NCBI RefSeq assembly: GCF_947623445.1
Contig: NC_135242.1
Coordinates: 4,030,001 to 4,094,000 of the forward strand
Reading direction: 5' to 3'
Length of the DNA: 64,000 nt
Origin: Clavelina lepadiformis
Lineage: Eukaryota > Chordata > Ascidiacea > Aplousobranchia > Clavelinidae
Every line of letters starts with the position of its first letter. Position 1 is the stretch's first letter. Both the position numbers and the translations under genes were made by a program. Shown in pieces: positions 30,971 through 45,200 of this stretch. The notes beneath the pieces are model-generated. The model was not told where the DNA came from, made no database searches, and worked only from the letters and a program-made list of their open reading frames with translations.

Positions 30971-31948
30971 CGAAAACAAACTTGTTTAAAATGAAAACAT
31001 TTTACGCAAATGCACTAATAATACCTGCTTATTGCAACTGTGACCAACTACTTGGCATGTATAAAAAGAGTAATCGGCTTACAATGCAAGTAAATTTCCA
31101 AGAGGTCCATCACAGCTTAAAATCTCGTCGTCTGAATCCTCTACAAGTTCATTTGAGGAAAGCATATTATAGGATTGGTTTCAGGCGCTACAAGTAATAT
31201 TTGCTCAAAGATATACAGCGTTTGTTCCTAGTTTTGCTTTCTACATTGATTTCGACATTTTCATTGAAACTTTGACAGAAAAACATTTGAAATTTCGTAT
31301 GCTTTTGGCTAGATGTTATCGTCAATGAGATAATACTGATTGCTTACCACTAACGGGGAATTACCCATTTCTGGACGATTAAAAATCAAAGCAAATAGAA
31401 TTATTATACTCTTTAGCGCCATAATCACATCCATTCATTCTAGGAATCTAGGGTAACATTAACATACTTGGATCGGCGAAACAGCAAAAGCATACATTTA
31501 ATCACTTTCTTTTTTTGAGTAGTAACTTTGCTAGAATTTTACTACATTTTACCTTAAAAACACGACACAAAAGTTATCAACATGAACATACTTGTTAATT
31601 GCTTCTTACCAAACAAAGCATGTATTTTCAGCCTTTATTACACATGATCCTGCTTTATGTTGACACTTTTGCAAATAAAATGCGTTATTCCATAACTTTA
31701 ATGGCAAAAATAAAGTGAAATTTTGTTGTAGCTGTATGTGGTATGGGCTTAGATGTTATTTTTTGGAGCCACGGGACAGAATTAAGTTAAAACTAATTGC
31801 GCGCTGATACAGACACCTTTCAACTCGCAGTTCATTATACTATCCACACAAATTTTCTGTAAGGTTGCCAGTAACGACAACGTGTGTAACGCGTTTATGA
31901 GCTATTGCGGAAAGAAGATCTTTCATTTTTTATTCACAAAGACTTTTG
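30971..31948. other. Upstream region of the WDR64-like gene, no gene seen
   Basis: AT-rich, no recognised repeat or frame. It presumably holds the promoter and 5' UTR of the plus-strand gene starting at 31949. Confidence 0.4.
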
Positions 31949-34900
31949 ATGATGACGAACTCAGACGATGGAGGTTTTGCAGATAACCAGGTGGTGGGAT
32001 CAAAGCAACCATTTCAAGCTTCTACGAAAGTCTTAGTGACTTCAGGAAACGAAAAAGAAACGTAAATTTGTGGTTGATTGGCAAAGAAAGTGGTAATTAT
32101 ACCTAGGTATGACATGACGTGTGTTTTTTAGCAACAGAAGCCTACCAGAGCGTTCGGCATCCACCAATGAAATAAAAACAAAAGATTCCAACTCTAAAAC
32201 AACCACGTTAAACCCAAACAAAGGTACCAGTATTTCATCATAACTATCCTCAACCTACGAATGTTTTTAACAGATGCTTTTGTTTTTATGTAAATAAAAT
32301 TATTAGCAAAGTTATGAACAAAATGAGTTCACGCAAGACCAAATGACCGTAGATATCGAATGGTTGCAGTTATGGCAACAAATTATTAAGCAAGAAAAAG
32401 TTGCTAATTGCATTAAAAGACTGACCTTTGTCTAAAAGTTGTTTGCTGACATGATCAATGAATCGCACAAATTAAAAAACAGTTTTAAAAGTCATAGTTT
32501 GTTGAAACTGAAACAAAACTTATCAGAAAAGTCGCTGTGGCCATCGAAGACCGCTGAAAAGCAAAAATGGTTCGCAGTTACAAAACTTCGGATACCCTAC
32601 ATTATAACTTAACCTCCGGTGCTGTCAACAGAATGCAGTTATTGGTAATCGTAATATTATTTTATATTTTCATCAGCTACAAAAACCAAGACAAAAAGAA
32701 ATGCATCTTTATCAAGTAAACTTGAAGATCAGATGAACTTCGAGCATCTAAAGAAATTGGAAGCGATATTTCAGGTGAAAAAACAAAAATTGTGAACATA
32801 AAATTATATTTTATCGGCCTTTATAAGAGCCTTTTTATACTTCGTCACAGAGTTTTTTTACTCTAATCCAAACCTATTGCAGACGTGAACGCTATAACCT
32901 AAAGCACTGTAATTTAGTAAAAAATTAATTAAACTAGAAACTCCCAAAAAAATAAAATTCAACTGTTCAAACATAAATATTGAAGTGTTCAAACTGATAT
33001 TTTCCAAACAAGAAAATAGCATACAGTTCCAGAATATTACAAATACGAAACAAATAAAGTGGGCTATTTTCGTAAAAAAAAGTCGTTCGGAAATTCTCAT
33101 ACAAAAAATATCGAAACAAAATCATACCAAAATGTAAGTAAAGAAAATGGAATCAAAGAAATAACTAAACTGTCAAACAACAAAATGGTACAGACTATAG
33201 TAACCAAAATTAAATGAGCAGAAAGGAATTAACCAAACAAATTTCCCACTTCCCACAAAAATTCTTGTATCCTTTTTTTCCTACACTCGTCATCTGTTTC
33301 GGATACTTTTCTCTTTTTCTCACTGTATAGTATATTAATAAAGGTTAATCTGTTTTGGAAGAATTTTAATTGCATCATTTTCTTGTTTGAAATTGTCCAA
33401 CTTTGACAAAATTTTGTATTGAATTGAAAGCCTACAGTTTGTTGTATTGTTTGCTCTTTCTCGTCTAAATATACTGAATTTAAAATATTTTCTGCTTCCG
33501 GTGTTCACTTGACCTCAATCAATCATTGTGTGAAACTTTTCTTAATAATTGTCGCTTTAACTCAAAATAAAATGACCCAGGAAGCTGATGCTGACAACGG
33601 TGGTGGTCTGGACATGGACGAGTTCAGAGAAGCGATGAGAAAAACAATGGGATCCGAGATTGATGTCAAAGAGCTCGAAATGTTGTTTATGAAAGTCGAC
33701 ACCAATTGTGATGGCGCTGTGGATTGGGTAAGACAAACATGAAAGAAGAATAGGCTGAATAGTAACGCTGAATTCATAAGTTACAGCAAGCTTATATATG
33801 CTGTATAATTATAATCACGTATATTATTGAAAGCAGACAGTATAAAAAAAACGAATGAAAATTGTGTGATGTCCATCGCAACATGCACAAAGCAAAATCT
33901 CGGTAAATGGGACTCGACTCGATGAGTTATCGTCGCCGAGTTTAAGTCGTGCAAAGACTTTCCCCAATTCGAGGATAAAGATAAATTGTGACACCTTACC
34001 ATACCAGTATCAGCCTGGTATTATACTTGTGGTTTCTTATCTTTTACAGGACGAATACCTTTCATACATGTTGCTTGAATATCAAGAAAAAGACTCAATG
34101 ACAAGTCTCGTCAAAGAGGTGGCTCAGCAACATTCGTAATTCCTTCCACTTAGCATGGTGAATATAATGTTTTTTTTCTGTGCAGGAACCGTTTCCAGTT
34201 CCACTCCAAGTGCTTCCGTCGTAAGTTAAATGTATGGTCATTTCTTCACGATCAGTAGGTATAGGCTATGATGGTATAGCGACTATAACGAGCATAGTTG
34301 AAAGGAAAAGCGTTTAGTTCAGACATATAACTTAATTAAGTCTACTATAAGTCATCAGCATAAATCTTAGTGGCAACCAGATGGAGAAATTACAAGTGTT
34401 TTTCTCTGAGATGTTAACAGAAATCACAGGGACAACATAGTTCGCATCGAGTTCTTCCAAAACTTGTCCAATCGTCATACAAGTACGGAGAGTCCGGGTG
34501 GCCGCTACATGTCGCTTAGCAAAGAGGGACAGCTGGCTTATTACGGATTAGATTTTGACTTGCAAAAGTCTGTAACGGTGTGAGTATAACGAACCGTGTG
34601 AATGGACGGGGCTATAATAGCCTACTGTAGGTTGTTTGAAATTTTGAGCATTCCTGGCATATAAATTTTGTTGTAAAATGGTTGAATTCAGTGGCCTGTT
34701 GGAATAAAAAACAATAGCTAGCAGTTAATGTGTTAGAGATTAAACAATTTTTGGCGATCACATTACGGTGCAATTTAAGCTGGATTTTGAGTACTTCAGA
34801 TAGGCCCAGCTAAAGAGACGTGTGTAGCGATCTGGCTGACCGATCTAGCCCCATGTCCGAATGTCAACATGGTTGCCATCAGCTCCACGGATAGAGAAAT

Positions 34901-37900
34901 AAGTATTTAAGGCTTTTGTTGGGATTAAAAATGTTCAATTTTGCTTCGAATCAGGTTTATTGTTTTGTTTATTACAGGTTTTTATGACGTGAGCGCAAAT
35001 AGATTTGAACGTCGTTTCCAGTTAATCGGATTTCGAGATCCGATATTAACCATGTGTTTCTCGTAAGTAGGCCTAATTAGCATAAGCACTTATCCAACCT
35101 AAAATCTTTGACAATTGTGTTGCTACGTTATTGTGCCAAGTACTTACGGAAGATTGAATTTTAAATTAAATTGAGAAATTTCAACTCTTCGTAAAATAAA
35201 TTAACTTTTTAATTTAACAATAACAAAACGAAAAACATTGACACAAGGAAGTAAATATTCTAGGTTTGATCGTGAAAACCTGAACAATTGCACTCTGATA
35301 GGCGGCGATTCTAACGGATGTGTCACTGCATTTCGATTCGTTGAGGCAATGAAAAGAGGGTTGTTTGGCGCTTACCCCCCAAAGGGTAAAACGTTAGCTA
35401 CAATAGATAAAGGAAAGTAAGCGTACAAGCTGATGTAATGTTATAACTCCTGCATTTAACAGGCGTTGTGAAGAGAATCCCGGTATTCCAAGTAATGACG
35501 CATATGATACCTGGAGTTTATTGCTTGATTTTCAATGTAAGCTCAACGCAGTTGTGATGTACGCCGTTTGTGTGACCATTTCATTGGACAACACTTCATG
35601 TTTTGCTGCCGCTTATACTCTTAACACAGAAACTACATTCAAATTGGATCAACTGTGCAAGATATTTTCAATTAGCCAAAGGTCTGGAATGTTTTATATC
35701 GTGTTGCTCTACAGACGAAGATTCTATGTTTCTAGGAGATCTCACACATGTAACTTATAAACCAAAGTGGCCCGGTTTTAGCAGGTTAAGGTCCAACAGG
35801 TGAGGACAAAATACGAAGATAAGAAACGACAAATTTCTTTTTAAACCTAATTTAAGTACATGATAACCATTAGTCATGGTGGATGTAAAATCGGTCTCAA
35901 GCGAAGGTCTGAACGTTTTGCAGGAGCTGTTACTACAAAGTGAAGAAAGGGATATTAGCATTAGACTATTCAAAAGAATGGAATTTAATAGGTAGGATGT
36001 TAATTTTTATCATGCTTGCATTCGTTGATATTTTGTTTTGATGAATAAGTGAAAAAAGAGGCAATTGCCATTTTCCTGTTCGACTTCAGTTACTGGAAGT
36101 TTTGATTGTATTGTCCGGACATGGAACCCGTACAGCTCAAAACCAGCTTCCGTGATCAAGGGTCATCTCACTCCGGTTCAGCACATCACTGTTATTCCTG
36201 GAAGCGGCCAAGTCATAACTTGTGGAAAAGATAAGGTAAAGCGGCACAGCGCACGAAGAAACTGTTGAGTATGAATCGCAAATTTTATGGTAAATTTATT
36301 CGAAATTTTAGACCGTACGAGTCATAGATCTCCGTGACCACACAACCATCCAGATTATCAGACCCCGTTTGTTTTCATCCATGGGTCCTCTCTCGCACGC
36401 ATTCAACACAATCTTCTACGACAAGCGTTGTAAATGTATGCTCCTCGGCACCACGCAGGTTTGAATATCTCAGGGGTAGCCTAAGTGCTGCAAATAATTG
36501 TGTGGTTTTTACTTGAGAGTACATAATCTTCATTTTCATTTAATGCCAATAGCAGGGTGGGGAGGAAAAACTGGATACCTTAAAACAGTGGTTCTCAAAC
36601 CTTTTTAAAAGAAAGTACGCAACGGTTTCCTACCAATTTTTTAAATGCCTCACGGTCCCTTAAAAAATCAACACAAATAAACACCAAACAACACGTTGAT
36701 TATTATGGTATCATTGTGACGGGTGTACCTGCTTCTTTGCAACCAGTTCGGCAATGTTTGGTTCCGTTTTGGACAACGCAACCCTAATATCGTGAATCAC
36801 ATTCAACCGGTTTCGAGCTTTTGACTTGATGGCAAGTAGTGCCGTTTTTTTGGAAGGTGCTTCGCGGTCCCAGAAAATTGTCTTGCGGATCCCAGTTTGA
36901 GAACCACTGCCGTAAAACATAGTGCGCTTTGCAGGCTTTAGTTTTCGCTGTGTTCTTTTAGTTGTACTTAAAACGCTATACCTCGTTCTTGAGTGTTTAG
37001 GTATTGAAAACACAACTAAAAGCGCAATTGTCAAATGATGCTTTTGCAAATGCTGTACGATGAGCGCACATTTATAATATATACAGTACGCTATGGGCTA
37101 TCAATGGACCTATAGTCTTTTCATTTGTAGAGTATACTGATCCGTCTGATCGTTACTTTACTCGTTAAGACACAGTTTAAAACAGTGGAAATTGTTCCAT
37201 AATCCAAGCAAACTCCACATTTAAGCCAGTTGTTTGTAGCCTATGTGAGAAGTAGGAACCAATTGTTTCTGAAAAATGCGCAACGACCAACCCTGCTACA
37301 CACAAACAACATGAATTAATCACCAATGCTTTGGATATAAAAGAGTTTTGGTACTGACAAAAATTTGGTAAATTGCTTGTATCATTGCGTGGTTGAAATC
37401 CTTGTTTCATGGATTTTTACTTGGTGTGTGACTGTTACTTCACGAGTCACGAATTGTTTTCGAAATGCTGAAATTTTATTTTGGGATTTTGCAATTCAGT
37501 TGTAGACCGGACTTGAAGTCTCCTTAATGACGTTCAGATAAATTACCTCGCTTGAACTGGTGTGCCATATATATACCGATGTAATGTTTGCAATCTTCCC
37601 TTTTTACGTGATTGATTTCACTTGTTACTACTGCGCAATTTAACATTCAGTAAGCTTTGCCCGAAGGTGAAAGCCTTTGTGTCTGATAATAAATAAAATG
37701 GGAACTTTATCATTTAGTAATATGCATAGACAGAATTTAAGCAATTAACAGCATTGTCACGCCGTTCGAGAAATGAGAACTCATATCATCAAAGCAGAAG
37801 CAAAACAAGTTATCAATCATCCTCGCTCATACTGTAGCAATAGCCGCCAGTGTACGCGGTCTTTATGGCGAATATGTTTGTTGTGTAATACTTCACACAA

Positions 37901-40900
37901 GTAATACACAAACGAACTAATAATTTGTCATAGGTGTAAGTGTCGGTACGGTAGAGAGCTGTTCGTTTATTAAGGTACAGTGCAGATTGACTTTACTATT
38001 TGATCACAGATTTAAGGCAGAACCCATTTTGTAAACTACCAAAGACTTTTTTTATTTGGTGTTTTGTTTGCTATTGGACAGGTGGGTGTTTTGCGAGGTT
38101 TTGACGGTAAGAAAAAGATTGACCTGCTGGACGTCAAATCCCACACCGGTGCAGTGAGCACCGTCTTATACAACAAGCTGTTTAACCAGGCAAGCTTGAA
38201 CACCCTTCTCCAAATTTGTGCAGTAAAAATATTGGTATTGACCTAATAACTGCTGAAGGTTGTCACTGCTGGACATGACTCGGTGCTGTCAGTATGGGAT
38301 CTAAATACCGGCAGCAAAACAATCCAGTTCCACACCATTAAGGGAGTAGAATTGACCTGTATGTGCTTCGACCAAACTGATAGACGTCTCATAACCGGTT
38401 CGAGGAATGGTGCAGTTAAAATATGGAACTTTAATAACGGTGCCTGTTTGAGAACTCTTTCACCAGGCAATGGTTTAGAGGTATGGATGACACAGGCAAA
38501 TGCTGAGAATACTCTGATTCGAACTATTAGGACTACACTCATAAACAGTAGTATTTATATCATTACAGGTGACCGGAGTTGTCTGTCTCAAGCAAAAGAT
38601 TATAACAGCCGGCTGGAACAAAAAACTCACTGTGTATATGTACGTACATACGGATGTCATTCAACCTAACGACAAGGCTTTGGCTAGCTTTTCTGCCGCG
38701 TTTTTACATGTCTCTGTTTAATAATTCTTTATGGGCCAAGTTGGGCAGTTTTAGTGCTCCCGACTGAGAAAACACTTTGAATAAAAGGTTTATTTTTCTC
38801 AGAGATTCCCAGGATCAAGATACAGAAGACGACGTGAAAGAATGGGCTGAAGTACACCACGACGATATTCTGTGTCTCGCTTCCTTTCGGCACAATAATG
38901 GAGTTGCCACAATCGCGTCCTCCTCATACGATGGAAACGTCTTTATTTGGTCTCTTGATTCTGGTATGGAACTTACCAGAACGGCATACAAAACACAGCT
39001 ACAGATGGAATTTTTCTCCTATATTTACTGGAAACTTTACTAGGTCACGTACTATGCCGATTAAACAAAATGATCAGCTATTCTCCTCTCAGCTACAAAG
39101 GATCCAAAGCCGCCAAACGAGACAAACCTGACTACTCCAAACTCAAAGTAATACGAGAAAGACACATGGGTTGTACTTTGAACTAATAACCATAATCAGC
39201 GAGAGATAGGCTAACATTTAACGTTACACAGAGAACACACACATTGACCCGATTAGAAAAGAGTTTGAGCATGATCAATAACAAACTGAAACTTCCTCAA
39301 ATTTCCAGTAAACTGGGAGTGGAAAAGAGCACGGAGTTTTCAGACAAAGTTTCAACGTTGAAGTTACCGCCAATATTTCCTAAGCAAGGTGGTTACGGAT
39401 AATGGCCACTTGCGCGTCGTAAGATTTCTTTCTAGGTGACATTCATACATAGTTTAAGCAAATATATTCATTCTAGGCTATGGAGATCAAAATAAAGACC
39501 GTTGGAAAGAACCGATAGCTACTTCGTCTAGAGCGTCTATTCGGTAAGTTAATTTGTAAAACAGTTCTGCGCATCTTCCACGTTGCAACACGTGTCCATG
39601 TCTGATGTTAGCCCTTGAAATTGATGCATTCCGTAGCATAGACCTACATGAGAAGTATTGTTGTGACGCTTTTACAGATTATCTAGCCCGAAGGCTAATT
39701 CTGTTTCCACTATCATGCCATCGGCTGGAGGAGAGGACACCTGTAATTTTGATAAAACTAACCACGCCCAGCACCAGTTGGATGTTCTTCTTGGCAAACA
39801 GAACAGGGATTACTGGGAAGCGGAAGTGGCCATTGATAAAGTAGGAGGCCGTTCGAGTATTTGTTGAATGATTAAGTAACCGTCTTAACTGCATTCATTT
39901 TTTCGAGCGTTTTACAAGAAACAGTTGATAGGCCACTGTAGGTATCTTTGTAAAAATAAGCTCAGTGAGTTAAACACCAATGTATCTATGTTTCAGTTAC
40001 TTTTTCTCCAAAGCCGGCCGCATAGTCCCCACACTGCAACCTTAGTATCTTCCGGAGCTCAAGGTTGGGTACATTCGTGGTCAGTACACCCTCAGGGGGG
40101 TCTCCTGGGGCAGTTTATGGCGGCACAAAATGATGGGGAATCAGTGGTTTCCATGGCAACGGACGACGAAAATTCGATCCTAATTTCTGGAGATTCAACT
40201 GGTTATGTTAAGGTTAGTTATCCTTTTGTCTACCTGTAGCCCTATACCGTAATATATACACGGTTGTCGCTCAAAATACGTGAATCAGCTATACTAATCA
40301 GGTTTGGGATATTGACACTTACTGCTACAAGAAGCCTAGACAGCATCCGAAACGAAAGAGCCTTGTCAACGACATATTTAATACTCAGCTTCATTCTGCT
40401 TTGATGGACGAGGAAGCGGCCAAGTTAGAAAAGTTTTCGTACATCGACACAATCGTCATCCTTGTTCTAATCATGTGCTACTTTTTTACTGCAGTTTGTT
40501 GTCTGCTCGTCGCATGGTAAGATTAAACACAGTGCCACCAGATCTGAACCATTATTTCAGGGCTCATGTTGGGTCGGTTAACGACATCACCTACGTCAAC
40601 GAAAAACAGTTGTTCCTCACAGCTGGCTCGGAAGGCACAGTGAGGTTATGGACTGTAAGTGGTTCATACGTAGGTAAGTGAAACTTATCGAAAGCTAGGT
40701 GATGAGTTTGGGATATTTCAACTGCAACTACAATTTGATGATCTCAGCAATTATACAATTGCGCCACTGTTTATGTCTATATATTGCAGGTACTTTTGGT
40801 CAACAGTTCTCGTGGAGTTTAAGCAATCCAAGCACTGTTAGAATACCTACCGATATTAAACGTGTTGCTTCTTCAAATACATTCAAGGTAATCTGTTTAG

Positions 40901-41995
40901 AAACGTATTTTCTGCCAGGGTAAAACCGGTTAACACTTTCCCAACGTTGAATTCACTCAACATGTACAAGTCACGTCTTTTGAATGCGTTGTTCAGGCAT
41001 TCAAAACTGGTGAAAGCCCGTGGAGGTTGGCTAAAAATTTAAAACATTTCGTCGCTCTACGGGATTTGGGCAGAGGAAAAATGAAATCGCTTGGACCTTC
41101 AGTCGTCGAAGCAAAAAAAGAAGAGCTTGAGAAGGTGACGTGTAACAAGCCCACTTAACCGGAAATCACATGACAAATAAAGAGCTTCTACTATTCCCAA
41201 CAGGTTAATAAAACATATTTGAAAAACGTGAAGCATGAAGATAACGTTGAACGTGACTACGAGAAGACAGTGAAAGCGATGGAGAAAAGTGAAGTCCTGG
41301 GAAATTGGTACAAACCCAAGCAGAGACACCGGATGTTGCCGAAGATTGACATAAAGACTCATTTTGGCAACGTACGAAAATTGCTGACTAACGCGTTTTT
41401 CGCGTAAAAAAAGTGGCTTGACGCATAAGTTTTCTTTATTTCATAGTTCCTCATCCACTCGTCAATTCCATTTTCTTCTCTGGAAAAAATGGAGGAGATC
41501 GAGGTTCCTGAAATCCTCAAGAATAAGTGGAGGTTGCAAAAAGAAATGTCTCAGGTCCGATCATCCTCGATCGAATTGTCCGGTGTAAACTACACGTTAA
41601 GTCTAAAACAAAAAGTCAAGCTTCACCACAGTTTCTCTGCAACTGATCTATTTGATAATAGGCGTACAAGTTACTTTGCATGCTTTTATTTCTTTTGATT
41701 TCAGCTAGAAAATGAAGCAGCAAAAGCGAGGAATTTAAGAAGTTCAATCGCTGGGGTTCGCGTAAAGAATCGAATTCTAGGATCATTTAATGCGAAAAAG
41801 AAAAGTCAAAATCGAGCTTCCTTCTCTCAAGTTGCAAAAACTGTGAGAGAACGTCTTCCGAGAACCGCTAGTATTATCATTATTTTTCATTGTTCGCTGG
41901 AGCGCATCAACTGTGCAGTAAAGTTTTTAATACTAAAAATGTTTTGTCAGGTGGCAAACCGATTCAACCAATCGCAACCTGAACAGCAGAAGTAG
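31949..41995 (+). CDS. EF-hand and WD40-repeat protein, WDR64/WDR49 family
   Basis: About 1,300 aa in 32 exons: 31949-32061, 32132-32223, 32677-32774, 33581-33727, 34050-34118, 34186-34220, 34430-34577, 34818-34902, 34978-35062, 35264-35416, 35463-35536, 35630-35799, 35924-35991, 36090-36235, 36312-36458, 38082-38189, 38259-38480, 38569-38639, 38803-38963, 39044-39147, 39232-39388, 39477-39543, 39678-39840, 39997-40212, 40302-40438, 40495-40673, 40790-40887, 40997-41134, 41204-41371, 41447-41554, 41705-41842 and 41951-41995. It starts ATGATG. Two canonical EF-hand loops, DADNGGGLDMDE and DTNCDGAVDWDE (split by an intron), precede many WD40 blades, e.g. VTGSFDCIVRTWNPY, TAGHDSVLSVWDL, ITGSRNGAVKIWNF, ASSSYDGNVFIWSL and TAGSEGTVRLW. 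The C terminus is basic. WDR49/WDR64 proteins are associated with cilia and testis; that role is inferred. The intron after 38189 uses a GC donor. The exon 11/12 junction is off by one base in my reading. Confidence 0.85.
33905..34015 (+). repeat. SINE 3' segment, same family as 17795-18075
   Basis: Shares CTCGACTCGATGAGTTATCG, CGAGTTTAAGTCGTGCA and TTCGAGGATAAAGAT with the 3' half of the candidate SINE at 17985-18060. It lies in an intron of the WDR64-like gene, just before exon 5. Confidence 0.55.
36586..36909. mobile_element. Non-autonomous hAT element, family B copy 1
   Basis: A 324-bp element from CAGTGGTTCTCAAACC to CAGTTTGAGAACCACTG, flanked by 8-bp duplications CCTTAAAA and CCGTAAAA (7 of 8 equal). 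It lies in the longest intron of the WDR64-like gene. A close relative is at 51419-51724. Confidence 0.88.
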
Positions 41996-42280
41996 AGATT
42001 TTGTCGTGGTGCATTTCGTCACAGCACAATCTTTTGAACGCTACCATTCATTTTGAAACGTGAACATTTTAATTGTTTAACTCTCTTGCAATACAAATAT
42101 TCCACTTCAAAAACTAATAACATGCTGACATGGCGTTTATGGAACGGGGAAGATATAATCTTCTAACTTAAATAGCGAGATCAAGAACCAGTTAAGTTAA
42201 CCAAGAGCAGCTTTATGACACAACGTATTGTATCTAGCGCAAGCTGCAGTAAAGCGAAGAAAATTACAATATGGTGTCAC

Positions 42281-45200
42281 TTAGGCGGCGCTGTTCTCTG
42301 TGCTTGTAGTATCCATGGGTGTAGCTTCAGAAATCGAAGCTGTTTCACCGCCTGCAGCCGGTTTTACTGAACGGTCCCGTTTTTCCAGACGACGAGGACC
42401 GTACAAGAGCACGTACGCGATGTGCCAATCTCCTCCACCAGAGAGCTTGAGGACATCTTCAGAAGTCACCGGAGAGACTATGTCATCATCACATTTCAGC
42501 CAATCATCTAAATGTTGAGCAATCTTATAAACTTTGTCATTATTGGAAAAAAGCAGGTTGCTGTAAATGCCGGAAAGTAGTCTGAATTTATCGCAAATTA
42601 ACACGCTTTGCAAAAGTCTTCTAGAATTGTTAAAAAAGCACATTATGGCCTAGTGCGGGAGAGAGAAAACATGAAGGCAATCATGATTTTTAAAAAAGTT
42701 ATACTTTGAACAACAATTTTGATTAAAAAGCTCTTAGGTTCGTTGCAATGATTTACCTCCTTTCTTCCTTATCCAAGCAACATAATGTCCTGAGGAGCTT
42801 GATCTTCCTTGATGGGTTAACACTCCTTGCAACTCATAATGTCCACTGTTGTTGGAGCCAACATCTAGAAGAAAGAAGTTCATTACATTACAGAACACAC
42901 GCTTCCCATAAACATCTTAATCCAGGTGCTACCATCAGGGAAGTCAAATCTTTCGTATTCCTTTGGTTCCTCTTCCTTCTTCTTTAACTCTTGCATCTTC
43001 TTGCTCTCTCCTGATTGCTTTCCAGCAAGCTGTGCTTCAGCTCTCTCTTCTTCGTCAGCTTCAAACTTACCTCGAGCAACACGGAGCCTCTCCTGAAGCT
43101 CTGGGGCGCAGAGCTCGTAAGCATCGAAGCTCATTGGAAACTTTACGTCCTGGTGAAAGACAGGAGATGAGCTCCAGTATTTGCACACGCTAACCATCAA
43201 CTTATTGCAAAGCTTAATGATTTTTTTAGAACAAAACTTTGTGACTTTATGCATTATTATTATGTTTGAAGTATGGTAGTTGCTTACCTTAAGTATTTTG
43301 GCATTGACTTGTCCTTTTTCTTTGTAGTAAAATCGCACCATTTGAACACAAAGGTATGCAGGCAACCTCTTTATTTTGCTCTATTTTAAAGTTGAAATAC
43401 GAAGCGTTTATGTAAGAGAACAGTTTGAAAGATTTACATCACGAGAAAATATGGAGTTGCATCATTAGCATACATAGGTTAAATGCATACCGTTTTGCTA
43501 TACTTTGCGTCACGGTTCAAGGTGGGCGAATTTTTTGTAATTTCTTCCTGAAGTCTGCATTTTATTCCGGTGAGCATATACTTGACCTGGTTGAGTTTTT
43601 CACAATTAATTTATGATTATTTTTTGTAATTTCCTAACGTCAAAGATCTCTTTAAACATTATTATTTACATTAATTATTTACATTATTTCATAATGTCAA
43701 AGAAATTGAATAAAGTGATCAAAAAAGCATCACCTCCTGCGATATAAAGCAGTTCAACTGGAGGGAGGTTTCTTTGGAATCTTTTTCAGGTTCATCCTTT
43801 GCCTCTTCGTCGAGACATTTTAATCTGAGTTGTTTAAGTTCAGTCAAGGCAACCAATAAGACATGCTAAGAGTTATTAGCATGTTATTTGCTAATTACAA
43901 CAGAATTTTTCTTTTTCATTTCCGTTACACAAATGCTTTTTTACTATGTAAATAATAAGTTTCTGCTTACTTAATGTCATAATCAATTCCGAAATACTGA
44001 TCTACAAAATTATCACGCGGCTCGAATGGTCTACCTCCAGAAACATCCATAGGAACAGCTTTCAGCTTTAGTTGACAAATCCTTAAAAGTTCTGTTAAGA
44101 ATTCATTTGCATCCTACAAAGGACAATTCTTTTGTTACTATATTACACCACAAAAAGAAGAAAATGATGGTAACGTAATTGAAAACAACATGCCGAAACA
44201 ATGAAGCCTATTCGTGAGTTTCTTTTTCTCTCTAACTGAAAACTTGATATCAAACAACAAACCTGCTGCATAGGTTGACCATGGTCATTTTTTTCAGCAA
44301 AATGTGGAAATCGCATATATAAGAGTTGAAGGAACATGAAAGGTTTTATAGAGGACTGCTCGTTTGACTTCAAATCCCTCACGAGATCACGAAAACTTGC
44401 AGTGACGGTATCGTCCATCTCTGCACCGGCTGATGTCATTCCGAGACTAGCCATCAGTCCAGCTCGGTTGACGTTACCAGAAAAACTACAATCATTTTGC
44501 AGACGTTATACTAATGCACCAATATCACTTGAATGTTATTCTGGCAGGTTTAAGAATTAACAGAGCTTAAATCTGTATGCCACAATTATTCGAAAACTAT
44601 ACATTCATTTACAAGACTAGTGCAAAATCTCTACACATTGGGTTAACACATGTTGATGTAGCAGAATCTGGTTGAAAAAATACGAAATTTACATGCCTTT
44701 GCAATGCGTGGTCCATTTCTGGAACTGTTTTTAACAACTGAACTGTGGCATTCATGTAGCATGTGTTACCTAAGTTGTCTAACCCAGTGACAAGGTCCAT
44801 CTGCAAACAAAATGTGTTCTATAATTACAAACCGTTGCCTAATCCCTTCCACAGCATTGCAACACCTACAAATGGTTTTCAGTACTTACTATATTACAGT
44901 CATTCAATTTAAGACACAAGTAAGATTTAAATTTATCGCAAAAAAGCATTAAAGCATCAAAATATTATCAAAAACAAAAATCTTGTGCTAATTAAAACAA
45001 GAAAGATTAGCATATCATGGATCAAAGAAAATGTTATGCATACACTTCAAACATTTTTAGAAATTTACACAGTTAACCAAACATAAACTACTATGTGAAA
45101 AGAGACTTACAGCGGACATCAATTGGTCTTCAGACATGTCTTCGACGAAAACAGTTTTCTCTGCTGGTGCTTGGGGCAATTCTTCAGCTGAGCCCATCAT

